Assembly: GCF_000003815.2 (NCBI RefSeq) | Contig: NC_049986.1 | Location: forward strand, 22,254,030 to 22,318,029 | DNA: 64,000 nt | Direction of reading: 5' to 3' | DNA from: Branchiostoma floridae | Taxonomy: Eukaryota; Chordata; Leptocardii; Amphioxiformes; Branchiostomatidae | In this document: in pieces, positions 10,731 to 22,173 of the stretch | How positions within the stretch are numbered: position 1 is the first letter of the stretch | Layout: the number at the start of each line of letters is the position of its first letter | Notes under the pieces: model-generated | Databases searched by the model: none | What the model was told of the DNA's origin: nothing | The model's input: the letters and a program-made list of their open reading frames with translations, nothing else | Made by a program: the position numbers and the translations under genes

Positions 10731-11384
10731 TATTAACCTCCTTGCTTCTAGGCACTTATCTAAGATACTGGTGTACATTGGTAGACTATTTACAGCACAG
10801 AGGCTACAATGCTACACAAAAACATCTACGAATTTTAGTCAAGGTATGGATAGAATTTTTAAAAAATGTACATAATTACATATAGATATACGTATCTTAT
10901 TTATTATTTATTGGATTGGCTGTTCAGCACGCACAGCCAGGGCTGCCCAAAGTAGCCTGTGGCTACTACAAAGGGCTAGCCCTGCTAACAAAAACAGAGA
11001 CAATACAAATGGGATTTAACAATGATAGGATATAACTTAAGTATATTCTATCTATATTCTAAGTGCAAATGTGCAAAAAAACTATGTACAAATGTATTAT
11101 CTAAAATAGTATCTACTACAATATCTTATGCTGATTGGCTAATATCTTAAAGTGCATTTTAGTGGGCCACTGTGCTATAGTTTGTGACCACTACGCTAAA
11201 ATAAGGGCCACAACGCTAATTTTTAACTAGGGTAGTTGTGTTTTGCTATTATTTGCTTGTTCAACAGTGTCTGTACATTAAAAAATGATGATATGCCACT
11301 CAAAACTGACCAAAAAATCCTTCAAATTACATGTGATGTTAGCAGAGTGCCAACTTTTAACTCTACATTTTCAAATGATGCTGA
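10731..11384. other. 3' flank of the second ZNF gene, no other gene seen
   Basis: AT-rich. About 10905-10985 (TTGGATTGGCTGTTCAGCAC onward) looks like the tail of an interspersed repeat. Nothing coding could be supported. Confidence 0.45.
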
Positions 11385-12839
11385 TCACACTGTAGGTTTT
11401 TGACCAGTGTGTTTTTTCATATGGCGGGACAGATTAATTTTCTGCACTGCCCTGTACCCGCACTCCCCACACATGAAGGCTTTCTCACCCGTGTGTTGAG
11501 CCATGTGTTGTCGCAAAGTACCTTTCCGCGCAGAGGAAAAGTCACATTGCTCACACTTGTAGGGCTTCTCACCCGTATGTTTTCTCATATGTACTTTCAG
11601 GTGGTCACTGTTCACTGTTCTGTACCCGCATTCTCCGCACATGTAGGCTTTCTGACCGGTGTGTCGCGCCATGTGTCGGGATAGATTACAGCTGACAGCC
11701 GTCCTGTATCCACACTCCTCACACTTGTAGGGTTTAACGCCAGTGTGCTCAGTCATGTGCTGGACCAAACTGATTCTATGTGCGGAAGAATAGTCACACA
11801 GGTCGCATCTGTAGGGTTTCTCGCCCGTATGTTTTCTCATGTGTCGGTATAGGCAAGATTTGTCAGCCGTGCTGTACCCACACTCCCCACACACGAATGG
11901 TATGTCTCCGGTGTGCTTGGCCTTGTGGACATCCAAACGGAGTTTCTGTTTCGCAGAATAGTCACACTGGTCACATTTGTAGGCTTTGTCGTCTGCCTGA
12001 TTCCTAGTATGTTTGGTTCGTGATGATCTGTCTACCGTCCTTTTCTTGCCTTTTCCACGCAAGAAGGTTTTCCCGTCAGTGTGATTGGCCATGTGTTGCT
12101 TAAATCTTATTTTCATAGCGGTTGAATGGTTGCACTGTCGGGATGGTTTAGCTGAACTGCATCCATTCTCTTCGTCCACGAAGGGATTCTCACTCATGTG
12201 TTCAGTCATGTGTTGGTCTAAATGGCCTTTCAGTGTAGCACGGAAGTCACAAATGTCACATTGGAAAGGTTTTCTACATGTTTGTCTTCTTATATGCGCA
12301 GTTACATAGGATTTCCGACTGGCCCTGTACCCACACTCCCCACATATGTAGGGTTTCTCCCTGCTATGTTTGAGCATGTGTTGCGTTACGTTGTTTTTCT
12401 GTGCAGCAGAATAGTTGCACTGATTACACTTGTAGGGTTTTGAACCAGTGTGTGTCCTCATGTGTACAGAAATGCTGGACTTGTGAGCCGTCCTGTATCC
12501 GCACTCTCCACAAATGTAGGGCTTCTCACCGCTGTGTCTAAGTTTGTGCTGATCTAGATTGTACTTCTGCGCGGCAGAAAATTCGCACTTGTCACACTTG
12601 TAGGGCCTCTCACCTGTATGTTTTCTCAAATGTCGGGACAAGTGGGACTTGTAAGCAGCCTTGAATCCACACTCTTCACAGATGTGAAGTGTGCCCTTCA
12701 CACCTTCTGCTACACACCTGTTTGAACGTCTTGTTTGGGCCTGTGTATTTCGGCGTGAAGAGGACTTTATTTCTAGTGGGATCGAGCTTACACGTGTCTG
12801 TTCCTTTGTGAGCCTTTGGGATGTCCTTTTCCTTGTCAT
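11385..12839 (-). CDS. C2H2 zinc-finger protein, about 15 fingers (484 residues)
   Basis: Probable nuclear DNA-binding protein. A basic leader of about 50 residues is followed by about 15 C2H2 repeats with the same alternating G-E-C-G-Y-R-T and D-Q-C-D-Y-S-A types as its neighbour. Fingers 5, 7 and 8 are degenerate (last zinc His replaced by Gln, first Cys missing, and both Cys missing), splitting the array into a 5' block of about 6 and a 3' block of 7 good fingers. The protein ends soon after the last finger. The start is uncertain. The chosen ATG lies in GCAGCATGACAAGG, where a different frame encodes T-I-G-Q-H-D-K-E-K-D-I, resembling R-Q-Q-D-K-E-E-D-I in the first ZNF leader; a frameshift between leader and fingers is possible. 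A plausible acceptor (CTTTTCTAG) lies near 12944 and a matching promoter exon at 14322-14480. Confidence 0.88.
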   Translation of the reverse strand: MTRKRTSQRLTKEQTRVSSIPLEIKSSSRRNTQAQTRRSNRCVAEGVKGTLHICEECGFKAAYKSHLSRHLRKHTGERPYKCDKCEFSAAQKYNLDQHKLRHSGEKPYICGECGYRTAHKSSISVHMRTHTGSKPYKCNQCNYSAAQKNNVTQHMLKHSREKPYICGECGYRASRKSYVTAHIRRQTCRKPFQCDICDFRATLKGHLDQHMTEHMSENPFVDEENGCSSAKPSRQCNHSTAMKIRFKQHMANHTDGKTFLRGKGKKRTVDRSSRTKHTRNQADDKAYKCDQCDYSAKQKLRLDVHKAKHTGDIPFVCGECGYSTADKSCLYRHMRKHTGEKPYRCDLCDYSSAHRISLVQHMTEHTGVKPYKCEECGYRTAVSCNLSRHMARHTGQKAYMCGECGYRTVNSDHLKVHMRKHTGEKPYKCEQCDFSSARKGTLRQHMAQHTGEKAFMCGECGYRAVQKINLSRHMKKHTGQKPTV

Positions 12840-13263
12840 GCTGCCCTATCGTAGTACCTGTCGCTGTATCAGTCGCGTTCACAGGATGTCAGGTGGGTCA
12901 GCATTTAACAGTGAACACACGGCTTGTCCAATTGCTACCCTAGAAAAGTGATCCGCAGACAATTTATTATTCAGTATCAATTGGATGACCATACCGAGTT
13001 TATGTGATTCATAATAATTCATCAAATTCATTACAGGGAAAGTAAAGAACCCAGAACACTCATCAACAAAAGAAGAGGTGACATGGTGCACTTGGCTAAT
13101 CAAATCAAATTTCTCCGAAGAATTCAAAATAAGGCCACAGCAAGTAAATTTTATGGATGACATCCGCGCGTGCATTAATTTTTGCCTGATTTCAGAAAAA
13201 AAACAAGAATTTTCTTCTTCTGCAGGGATGGTCAACATGATGATTAAGTACCAAAATGAGCAA

Positions 13264-13297
13264 ATATATTGTGTTGTGTTGTGTTGTGTTGTGTAGC
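13264..13297. repeat. (GTGTT)n simple repeat
   Basis: Pure run of GTGTT units. Confidence 0.85.
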
Positions 13298-13636
13298 CTA
13301 ATAATTGTACTTGTAGAAGTGACACTTGCAAGGTACCCAGGACTGTACTAGTTGTAGAAAAGAAACTTATTGGATAGTTGTAGAAGTGACACCAATATGG
13401 GAGCTATGAGTGTGGTTACCAACTTTGTTGGTGATGCCAGTCTACCACACTAGTTTCACTTTACCCACACCAGTACATGTCTTAAATACAGGAATGAATG
13501 CCTTGTTGGCTCTGATACCATGCATGTTTTGTCCCCTTAATTCTTTTTACAAGTCATCACAACTTTATGGTGCCTATTTTTGAAAATGTAGCCATCTTGT
13601 TTTTTTTTTCACCCATCTTGTTTTCTTTCGCCCTAT

Positions 13637-13919
13637 ACCCTGGGAAACCAGCTCGAGAAGCTTCGCAAATAAGAGATAACGTTACCGATCCCCTGCCTAA
13701 CGCGCGCCCTCCCGCCTCTATGCAGCCGCCCCACCACTACCAGCTGGCCGCACTTACGCCGGTCCCCAACTATCACTCGCTGAGGCAAAGCGATAGTTGA
13801 GGCCAGCTGGTTCGTCGGGCCGGCGGGTGTTAGGCGTGGGGTGTCCCGTGCGCGCGTGTGGTGGGGATCGGTAAACTAGGCCTTGCGTGCCTCGAAGGAG
13901 TCTGCGTTTTCCCAGGGTA
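13637..13919. mobile_element. non-autonomous DNA transposon with 10-bp target duplication
   Basis: Ends are ACCCTGGGAAA and TTTTCCCAGGGTA. Inner symmetry continues with GCTCGAGAAGCTTCG against CCTTCGAGG. The element is flanked by TTCGCCCTAT on both sides (13627-13636 and 13920-13929). A 9-10-bp duplication is typical of Mutator-like elements, which is the basis for the tentative class. It is GC-rich relative to its surroundings and has no transposase. Confidence 0.75.
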
Positions 13920-14321
13920 TTCGCCCTATCGCACTAATTTTGCAGTCTGCAGAGGATGTCATCCATAAAATTTACTTGTGCTGTGGCCTAAATGGCTTCA
14001 AAATATCTCTGCAATGATTATGATATATTCAGGATGCAGCCGACATGGCTTTACTGGCTTAACCTTGAGTTTTGTAACACTAGTCTAGAGCTTTGGCCAG
14101 ATTCTAAAAAAAAGAAAGAAAGAATATATAATCCCTACCTACCGACCCTATGTTTTTCATGACGGAAACTTGAAACACAACATTTTTCCCCTAGGCAGGC
14201 CTAACCGATCTGATCCTTGTGCACCCCCTCCCCATTCAAAGACGATCTAAATTGTTCAATGACATCATCCTAGATTAAACTTGCCACCTTGTCCCCATCA
14301 AGCGAGCCTTCGAATTCTTAC

Positions 14322-14490
14322 CTGCCTGTTTCAAATGTTGCAGCACGGAAATCAGTTAAAATTTGTCTCAAATTAGAGATACAAATGAGTAAACTTCCTC
14401 GGTCTTCCTCTGCTCAAAATGGCGGAAACACCAAAAGTTACGAGAGTAAAGGTCAAAGGTCAAAGTTCGAAAACCTGATTTCCCAGACCA
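14322..14490 (-). promoter_or_regulatory. promoter cassette and non-coding exon 1 of the 15-finger ZNF gene
   Basis: On the minus strand: AATCAGG, a perfect DR1 element (plus-strand AGGTCA-A-AGGTCA at 14450-14462), CCGCCATTTT (plus AAAATGGCGG at about 14416-14425), a short exon, and the donor GGCAG|GTAAGAAT with the exon end at 14322. Same architecture as at 9736-9900. The intron would run to about 12944. Confidence 0.7.
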
Positions 14491-14708
14491 AAGCAACACA
14501 GGTCATAGTATACCATCCAGATTTCCTTGGCTTGACGTGGATACTGTAGTTTATTTGATGACACTATTTGACCAGAACGCCGATAATAAATAACAGATCT
14601 CTCTTTTTCTGTGTAACCTGTATCGTTAAGATACATGGAGGCAACAAGCTACAAGTACACGATGTATCAATACGGGATAACTCCAGGTGGTCGCTTGGGC
14701 ACTTCATG

Positions 14709-14822
14709 TAACACAAACTCCGCTGTCCAGGGCTCTAACTGGCCCCTAGCCCCTCCCCGCCCCTCTAGGGGCCGGCGGATGTTTGGCGGGCTGCTATAAG
14801 CGAGATTTAATCAGGCTAATGT
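14709..14822. repeat. about 100-bp interspersed repeat, copy 2
   Basis: ACACAAACTCCGCTGTCCAG through CTGCTATAAGCGAGATTTAATCAGG, with a GC-rich middle longer than in the copies at 3782 and 21400. Confidence 0.8.
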
Positions 14823-15069
14823 TTAATACTGTGAGAAAAAATTAGTTAATTGAGTCGCTGACAAAGATGGCGACGCAAATTACCAAACCGGTACATCCAG
14901 TCGACACACTGACACCGGGAATCGTCATTACGCTGTGCGAAGGTCACTCTTTAATCCTGCAGTACCAGTGAACTCCGCTGTTCATTAGCCTTGTAAACGT
15001 CTCATGGTATACGGACATTTTGCCGGAATGAGGCATTGTTTGAAGTGATTCAAATGGCCCATCTTCAGT

Positions 15070-15172
15070 CATTCGCTAGTTCGTTCATTCATTCATTATT
15101 ATTCATTTATTCATTCATTTATTCATTCAGACAGCCGAAGCAAAAACACACACACACACACACACACACCAC
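15070..15172. repeat. (ATTC)n and (CA)n simple repeats
   Basis: An ATTCATTC tract at about 15075-15130 and an (AC)n run at about 15147-15170. Confidence 0.85.
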
Positions 15173-15389
15173 AAAAGAAACCAGACAAAACGAGTTTTGT
15201 GTATCACTTAGTCTTGCTGAAAAGAACAATTGAAAAAGTGACAGCTACTTTGAAATGACGTTTGAAGCAAAGTTGAGAATTATAAACAATTACATTCTCG
15301 AGTGACCCTTTATTATAACGAACAGTGCAGCTGCAGTACTTGATGATGATAATAAAAAAATCAATCCGACTTGTTTTTAGTTTACCAAG

Positions 15390-15395
15390 TTTATT
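15390..15395 (-). terminator. candidate polyadenylation signal for the first Ly6 gene
   Basis: AATAAA on the minus strand about 480 bp past the stop codon, inside the 3' block that is homologous to the 3' flank of the second Ly6 gene (about 21710-22173). Confidence 0.4.
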
Positions 15396-15877
15396 TCTCT
15401 GCAAGCAGGCACCAGGCGTCTCGGTGTAAGGAGGACGATTTTTTTTTTACAAACAAGTCGAAATTTCCATAAAACGTTAATTGAAATCTAAAATCATGAT
15501 ACCTTTGTGTTAAAGCATTAGAAAATAAGTAAATTGATTTGTTTTGACACGGAGCGATTTGGCAAAATGAATTTTATATGTTGCTTGAATTGTTGTAAAA
15601 ATTAAAATTCGATTTGTTAGGCGTCTCAGTATGTGTTTTGCATAGAATCTTTTTGTAACTTTATATTAAATCTTCAGCTTCGGTCTAAGCCACTCGCACC
15701 GCCCCCGCAAAATCAAAAATGATCTGAAATAAGCGGACTGGACTAAGACACGTCTTTCTGGTCTAGATCTCAGCAGAATTATCTGTCAGAGAAGCTGACA
15801 GCAAGCTAAAAATGCATTGCCTTTAGCGGAAATGACACCATTTGACGTCATCCGTCGTCATGGCGACGTACGGCTGG

Positions 15878-18718
15878 CTAGAACCCCGCGGCGTTCTTCA
15901 GGAGGACGGCCAGGGCGGCGGTTGCCATGGTGACGATGCTGACCCGAGCGGCGGATGCAGCGCCCACGCAGCCGTCAGTGTTGCAGCAGTAGACACAGAC
16001 TGAAGTGGCCTCCGTAGGCTTGCATGTTCTGGGGTTGGCTGCCTTGCCTGAAACACAAACGGGGCATTTTTTTTAAAACTTGAAAGCTCGTCCGTTTGGG
16101 TAATCTACTAATCACCTACCGGTGTGTCTGTTTGTTTGAATGGCTGTCTTATAGAAGAGATCAAAGGGGCAGGGCAAAAGATCAATTGGCATGAGTGGCA
16201 GGAAGTGGTGTTCATAAATGGTAGACGTGAAGAGATAGGTGAGGACTCAGGTACCCCAAAGAGCTCTGTTCTATTTTGATCGTGGAGCGAACAATTTGAA
16301 ATAAAATGTGTTCCGTCTTCTACCATATCTAACGTGTAGTATTTACAAGTACTAGTTCTTTAGAACACAGGTAACTTCTTATCTCGCCCTTTACATGTAA
16401 GATCTTACTGTACCTGAGTCACACGCCGCCTTTGTTGCACACGCGTTGGCCCATTTCTCCCCACTGAAGAGTGGATTCTCTGAAAAACCAAATTGAACAT
16501 GTAACCAGCATTCAGCACCAAGGACAGGCCTTGCAGGGCTCCCTTTGGGAAATCATTTTTAAACTGAAGGGACTACCCTAAAAGATTAATGAATAAAGGA
16601 AGAAAGAAAATGGTGGAAATCTTTCCTTTACATTCATAATTTCACGTGACCACGAAGTAAGGTAATTCTGCCCCTGCGTCACAGTCGGATAGAAACTTTT
16701 GTAATATTTGTAATGTGTGACATTTTAGGTATATCAGCATTTGATCATCTCTACTTTTCATATTTTCAACGCAGTGTAGAACCCCCCCCCCCCCTCATAT
16801 TTTCACAATTTCTACTTTAGGAGCCGTGGTATGTGATTTTATATAAGATAACATAACAAATATATATTTCATACTTTGCTATGTGGACATGGGCACTAAG
16901 ACGAACAAGATTAAACGACGGGAAGGAAATGGGTCTGAACAACATGGAAATTATGTCAGTAGCAGCACAAGACTGCAACCTATGGAGAAAGGACGCCCAA
17001 CGAGTTGACCAATGCAACATTGTTGCGGGAGGATCTAAGGTCTAACGTCTAAGGTAAGGTCAATATCGACACATAGGCAAAACAATATGAGTGAAGGTAT
17101 TGCATATCTATTAAATCTGGCTTGCCCCCTGGCCCAATAATTAATTGCCGCCAGTTATATAAATTTCGGGTTTTCTTCACTTCTCATCTACCAATAAAAA
17201 TCACAAGAAAATGATAAATGTTTCAGGATTTCTTTTTTAAAAGAATATTTCAAATTGTAACATAGCCATTGGCAACTTTTCATCGCCTTCTGTTATGTAC
17301 ATGGCGGACTCTTTTGTACCAACCAAAGCCATGTTGCAAACATTTTCTATGGATGCCATCCGCGTGCGCATAATCTGTTTCCGAAAAAAGCTTTCAACCA
17401 TCAATAATAGCAAATTAGGAAGCCAGAGTCCAACATCTGTTTAGGAATTCCTCTACCGCGAAAGCAGTTCTCACACGATTTATGCATCACACAACATCTG
17501 CTTGGCAATATCGAATTACCGCAACACCTAACGCGCCGAAATAAAGGAGATCTGGACCAATACAACGAGAGAGGTAGGGGTGATATCTGAAATTATTACA
17601 TCGATTATAACAACAGCTACCGCAAAAAAAAAAACAATGTGAACCATCGCGCAATTAGGTGAAGACAACATGCCAAACTACATACAAATGCGGCAAACAG
17701 AACAGAGATATACAGATTCGAACACTCATTACCCCCACCGATCACAATATTCTGTCGACGGAGGTTACCCTCCGGTCACAGAGTAAAAAAATGACGTACT
17801 GGTCTGAGTGGTCTTGCAGTAGGGGTTATTTCCGCTACAGGTCACCTGGGCAGCCCGCAGGCACGCAGCCCTGGAGTCCAGCAGGGTGCACCTTGGACAC
17901 TTCAGTGCTCCGCCTGACACAAGAAAATAGCCTGTGTTACATACATTAGACAAACCATGCGTTTTAACTCCATCTACCTTTACATTTGCAACTGTCTTAA
18001 GAATCGAGAAGAAGTTTATCATGTGTGTACTAGTATACTTTAGACTTTAAGTTTTAATTTGATATCACATCCTCACACAATTTGTACATAGAATTACCAG
18101 GAGCTGCATTCTTTTCACTTGGACCTGTGCCTAGATTGTTAGTGAGCACAAATGTACAATAAAGATCTTTATTCATTCGTACTCTCTAGCTATGATGGGC
18201 TAATCTGGCCCCTTCCTGAAATATAAATATCAACAGCAGAATATGATGAAAAATATATAGATCAACGGAAGCAATAGATCTCAAGATAACGCAAATAGGT
18301 ATACCCCTCGAGTGACTTGCACAAATGGGTGTTTAGTTACATGTACTTTGTTTTAGCATCAAAAATTAAGAGTTTCATTTTCATTGTTACCGTCGTCAAG
18401 AAGGTTGTTTTCAGTTATGTCATGGTGTGGGTCTGTATGTAGGTCAAGATCATAACTCGAGAACCTGTGAATGTTTTTTCATGTTATCTAGTATTTGATG
18501 ACTAGCGTTTGTGGAAATGACGGTCAAGTTCAAAGATGGTCCACCTGTCATTTTCCGTCGGTACTGCAGTGGGCTTTGATCTGTATGCGTTTCTTTGTCG
18601 GCAACATGATTAGAGAAGCTGTTAATGGATGTTGATGAAATTTGGTAGGTGAGTAGCGGTCATACAAAGAAATGGTTCACCTTTTCCGTCTTAACTAGAT
18701 GTTTGTTTGTGTGTATGT

Positions 18719-18777
<59 letters not shown>

Positions 18778-18821
18778 TGTATGTGTATGTGTGTGTGGTG
18801 TGATTGTGTGTGTATGTGTGT

Positions 18822-18900
<79 letters not shown>

Positions 18901-20195
18901 ACTGCTGTGTATGGATAGGGGTTAAGATTGACAATGGGTCTCCCACCGGCGAGTTACGGTACTGCAGTCGAGCTTCAAATCAAGGTTGGAGGTCAAACTT
19001 TCTTCCTGGTTTATGACATTTTTAGTAGTGAATAGATGTTGGGACAGGGAGTATATGGTGTAAGTGAGGGCCACGTACAAACTGTTTTAAAACCACAGTG
19101 AGCGTTCACGTTTTAAAATTTGGACTTACTGTCTTTACCTATCAACTGCTTAGACCTGAAGACCTGAATGGACGCCAGAAAACAAAAATGAACTTGTTAA
19201 GTTTGACTTCATTTAATTCTGGTAAACTCTGCTGTGTCATGGGATTGTTGGAGGAGGGCCAACAACAAACTTATGCAACAAGGTACACAACCCAAAACCA
19301 TACTCTGGCAGTAGCAAAAAAGTATCCCAACCAACTTTCAATCGGGTATGGCAAGCCAATGCCGAGTTAAGAGGGGGATTAGAGCTGTTTACACGCAAGA
19401 CCTGTTTAAACTGCCTAAATGAGATGCACCCCTCAGGCGCTGGTAACTTACTTCGAGTCCGGTGCCTAGACTTATCGGCAGCAGTGATGCACGTATTGTA
19501 TCGTATCAGCTCTTATGTAATAATTTTTAACATTCGCTTTGAATACGAGATCTGTTTGCGTAATGTTCCTGTGTCATGTAGGTTTTATCCAGTTATGTAT
19601 GTTTATAAGGACCACAGGAAGAGTAGACGTGTATGTAAATTGTTAAGCTAATAATAGATCTGATTAAACTCGAACTCTGGATACAAAACTTTGCTTAAAG
19701 TAACGCTCAGCTTTCTGACCGCACAAATTAAATTTTCTCCCTTTTTTGTAGGAAGAAGTTAAATTTTTGAGAATAGTTGGAATAGTCACGTGCCATCTGG
19801 ATGGTCGTACCTGCTGAGACAGTCATACTGCTGTTGATAAACACTGCTTAAAAGAGTTTAAAGCCCTGATCTTGTAATTTTTATATGGACTCGAACTATG
19901 TATGGCATTGGAGTCAAACTTGTCCCGTTTCGTGTGATTTCTTTCTGTACGTTTCAGTAAGAAATTTTACGCGTTCTTGATTCAGAGGTTCAATATCCAT
20001 TGACTTGTAAAGATTACAACTCTAACCTGCGTGAATGTCAGGTCAAAGCATTAGCATGTGTAGCGCATGTTCTTAGCGGAGGGGGACTACAACAGTTCAG
20101 AAGCGTACAACAATATTTGCAAGACGAAAGGACAACTTACATGTTGTGACATACCAGGCAAGAGCAAAGGCGGCGACAAACAAGAAACCCTTCAT
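15878..20195 (-). CDS. Ly6/uPAR-domain GPI-anchored protein, four exons (134 residues)
   Basis: Assembled by splice sites and phase: exon 1 20195-20141 (signal peptide), exon 2 17913-17800, exon 3 16479-16414, exon 4 16047-15878. All introns are phase 1 with GT-AG ends (donors GTAAGT, GTACGT, GTACAG). The product has an 18-residue hydrophobic leader, then a three-finger LU domain opening L-K-C-P-R-C and closing C-C-N-T-D-G-C. About 12 cysteines lie in the mature part, fitting the family's 8-10-Cys core plus an extra pair. The C-terminus is hydrophobic (V-S-I-V-T-M-A-T-A-A-L-A-V-L-L) after a small-residue stretch and has no cytoplasmic tail, as expected for a GPI-anchor signal. The protein should sit on the outer cell surface; the ligand is unknown. 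The family includes CD59-like and Lynx-like proteins. The exon structure is inferred, since no transcript was seen. Confidence 0.8.
16787..16795. repeat. poly-C tract in intron
   Basis: Short homopolymer C run within the third intron region of the first Ly6 gene; likely to be length-variable. Confidence 0.6.
18705..18900. repeat. (GT)n microsatellite
   Basis: About 200 bp of TG/GT repeats with TATG, TTTG and GGTG interruptions, in intron 1 of the first Ly6 gene. It creates spurious Cys-Val and Thr-His open frames on both strands. Confidence 0.95.
18901..20140. other. intron 1 sequence of the first Ly6 gene, no gene seen
   Basis: No domain-bearing frame. Short open frames at 19098-19370 and 19424-19651 lack splice context and paralogues. 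Confidence 0.5.
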
Positions 20196-21124
20196 TATGA
20201 CAAATTCCTGACTTTTTCGCAGCTTTTGTCGGTGCTTGTGGTCTAGCTGACGCGGGAACACCTTATGGCTAACCTTGTCAGAATGCGTTACTAGGAGGGG
20301 AGCGGCACTGAACTATATTTTGCGTTCTTCAATTAAACTTTGTCATGGTCAGCTTCTGAATTTTAACGCTGTTTCTAGAGTTTGAATTGGACATAAGAGA
20401 TACTGAATGTTGATTCTTTATTACAAGCTACGTTGTTAACTATTAAACAAGTAATGTAAGAGTATTCAGGCAAGACTTTGTTAAGTGAAGATAAACGTGT
20501 TTCAGACATGCCCCGTTCAATGCAGGAAAACCCGTTTCGGGGCGTTTCCCTAAAATACTTTTACTCACTGTTCACTTGGTGATTTTACACCGAACTTTAT
20601 GTGAACCTAGAAGTACAATATGATTTTCTATTCACAAGAGATATCAATGTGCCAAGTTATATGCGATGACGTCTTTATATCTTCATTACCACTGTCATTT
20701 CGGGTGCCTACATGTATGAATTAATTCGTAACACTTCAATAATATATATTAAGTCTAACTTCGGAAATATCATCAAACATGCTGAATATCACACATTTTG
20801 TGGGTGCTTCTACATTGTGTTTCTCACAGAGAGTTATATGCTATAAGTGCAGCTATGTTGAGGCATTAGTTCAAGTCTGATGGCCCCAATTTCGGACGAC
20901 AGGATGTGATCATTACGCACCCCAGCGGACAGATCATTGCACGGTCGTTTCGAATACACGGCTGGTCTGGCAAGTCATCAATCTGCTGTTCCTTTATTCC
21001 TTTATTCAGATACCCTTTAGCCCGTAGGGCTAGTCTTCCAGGGTTCGAACATACAAACAACGCGAACATACATGTATATATATACATAACAGATAAAAAG
21101 CATTCACAATGATTAAAAACTATT

Positions 21125-21245
21125 AACTTGAGAATACATGATGGTGGATTGCCTTTTTAAATCGTGAAATGTTGGGCAGCGATTTGATGTGTGACGGTAG
21201 TACATTCCATAGACTGATGGCACGGTAGAGAAAAGTTCGCTTTTT
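21125..21245 (-). mobile_element. LINE reverse-transcriptase C-terminal fragment
   Basis: On the minus strand one frame reads R-T-F-L-Y-R-A-I-S-L-W-N-V-L-P-S-H-I-K, continuing L-P-N-I-S-R-F-K-K-A-I. This is the conserved end of many non-LTR retrotransposon ORF2 proteins (aromatic, S-x-W-N-x-L-P, then F-K). The 84-residue ATG frame here is in a different frame. The fragment is 5'-truncated. Upstream repeat-like sequence (about 20990-21110, with GTTCGAAC) may belong to the same or another element. Confidence 0.7.
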
Positions 21246-21399
21246 TTAGTTTGTTTTGGGCTTAGGTAGTTTAAAACTGAAGGAATCGGATAATCTAGTT
21301 GAATATGTGTGGGTAGAATGGGCAGGGACAATGGAGCTGTAAATATTATGGGGCTCCTTACTGACAAGTATTCTGAAAAACATTGTCAATTAGTCTGTG

Positions 21400-21502
21400 T
21401 AACACAAACTCCGCTGTCCAGGGCTGTAACTGGCCCCTCCCCGCGGAGTTGGCCGGCGGATGTTGGGCGGGCTGCTATAAGCGAGATTTAATCAGGCTAA
21501 TT
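21400..21502. repeat. about 100-bp interspersed repeat, copy 3
   Basis: ACACAAACTCCGCTGTCCAG to GATTTAATCAGGCTAAT, closest to copy 2 at 14709. Confidence 0.8.
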
Positions 21503-22173
21503 GTCAATGTGCTGATGGCGAATCTTTCTCGTACCATGGGCCAACCCAAGTTTGGCTGAATGAAGGCCCAACTAAACTAATTATAAGTACAGGTCACAAC
21601 AGAGACAGGGCATACAGAATATATATCAAATGACCATCTGTAGTGAGCCTTCATCATCTAGAGTATGTGGCTGTTGTACTTGACGTTGAGAATAATAACA
21701 CTTAGTCCAACATGTTTTTACCAAGTTTATGTCACCACAAGCAGACACCAGCTCCCCTACAGTGTTAGGTTGGCGAATTACTGCCTCTTTTATAGAATAT
21801 ACGTTATACATATTTTGAAGTTATTATCATATTTGCATCATATAATTAACTTAGTTTGTGTTTGACATGGAACGATTCCGTAACGTGAAAAATCTTGTTA
21901 AATGGTTGTATGAAGAAAAAATTTCGATTTGTTACATATCTTCATTGTTTAAATCAAAACATTTTAGTTACAAATCATCAATATCGGACTAAGCCCGCCA
22001 AATCAAAGGCGTGATCTAAAAGCGGACCATGATAAAGAAACATTTCTTTGGTCTCAGCAGACTTACATTTATGTATCATGTCAGAGAGGCTAACAGCACG
22101 AAAATTAAATGCATTGCTTTTAGCGGATATGACGTCATCGTTTGACATCATTCGTGGTCATGGCGACGTGCGG

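Larger units (their letters stand above)
13120..13995. repeat. inverted repeat pair flanking about 800 bp
   Basis: About 13120-13163 and 13953-13995 are near-perfect inverse copies (GGCCACAGCA-AGTAAATTTTATGGATGACATCC). A nested transposon (13637-13919) sits between them. The related string ATGGATGCCATCCGCGTGCGC occurs at about 17350. This may be an older inverted-repeat transposon split by later insertion. It lies within the likely first intron of the minus-strand ZNF gene. Confidence 0.65.

Noticed and set aside
12879-13331. 150-residue minus-strand frame upstream of the 15-finger gene
   Set aside because: Composition is non-coding-like; it includes the GTGTT simple repeat and one arm of an inverted repeat, and crosses a likely splice acceptor.
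18649-18946. Cys-Val-rich and Thr-His-rich open frames on both strands
   Set aside because: They are translations of a (GT)n microsatellite in an intron.
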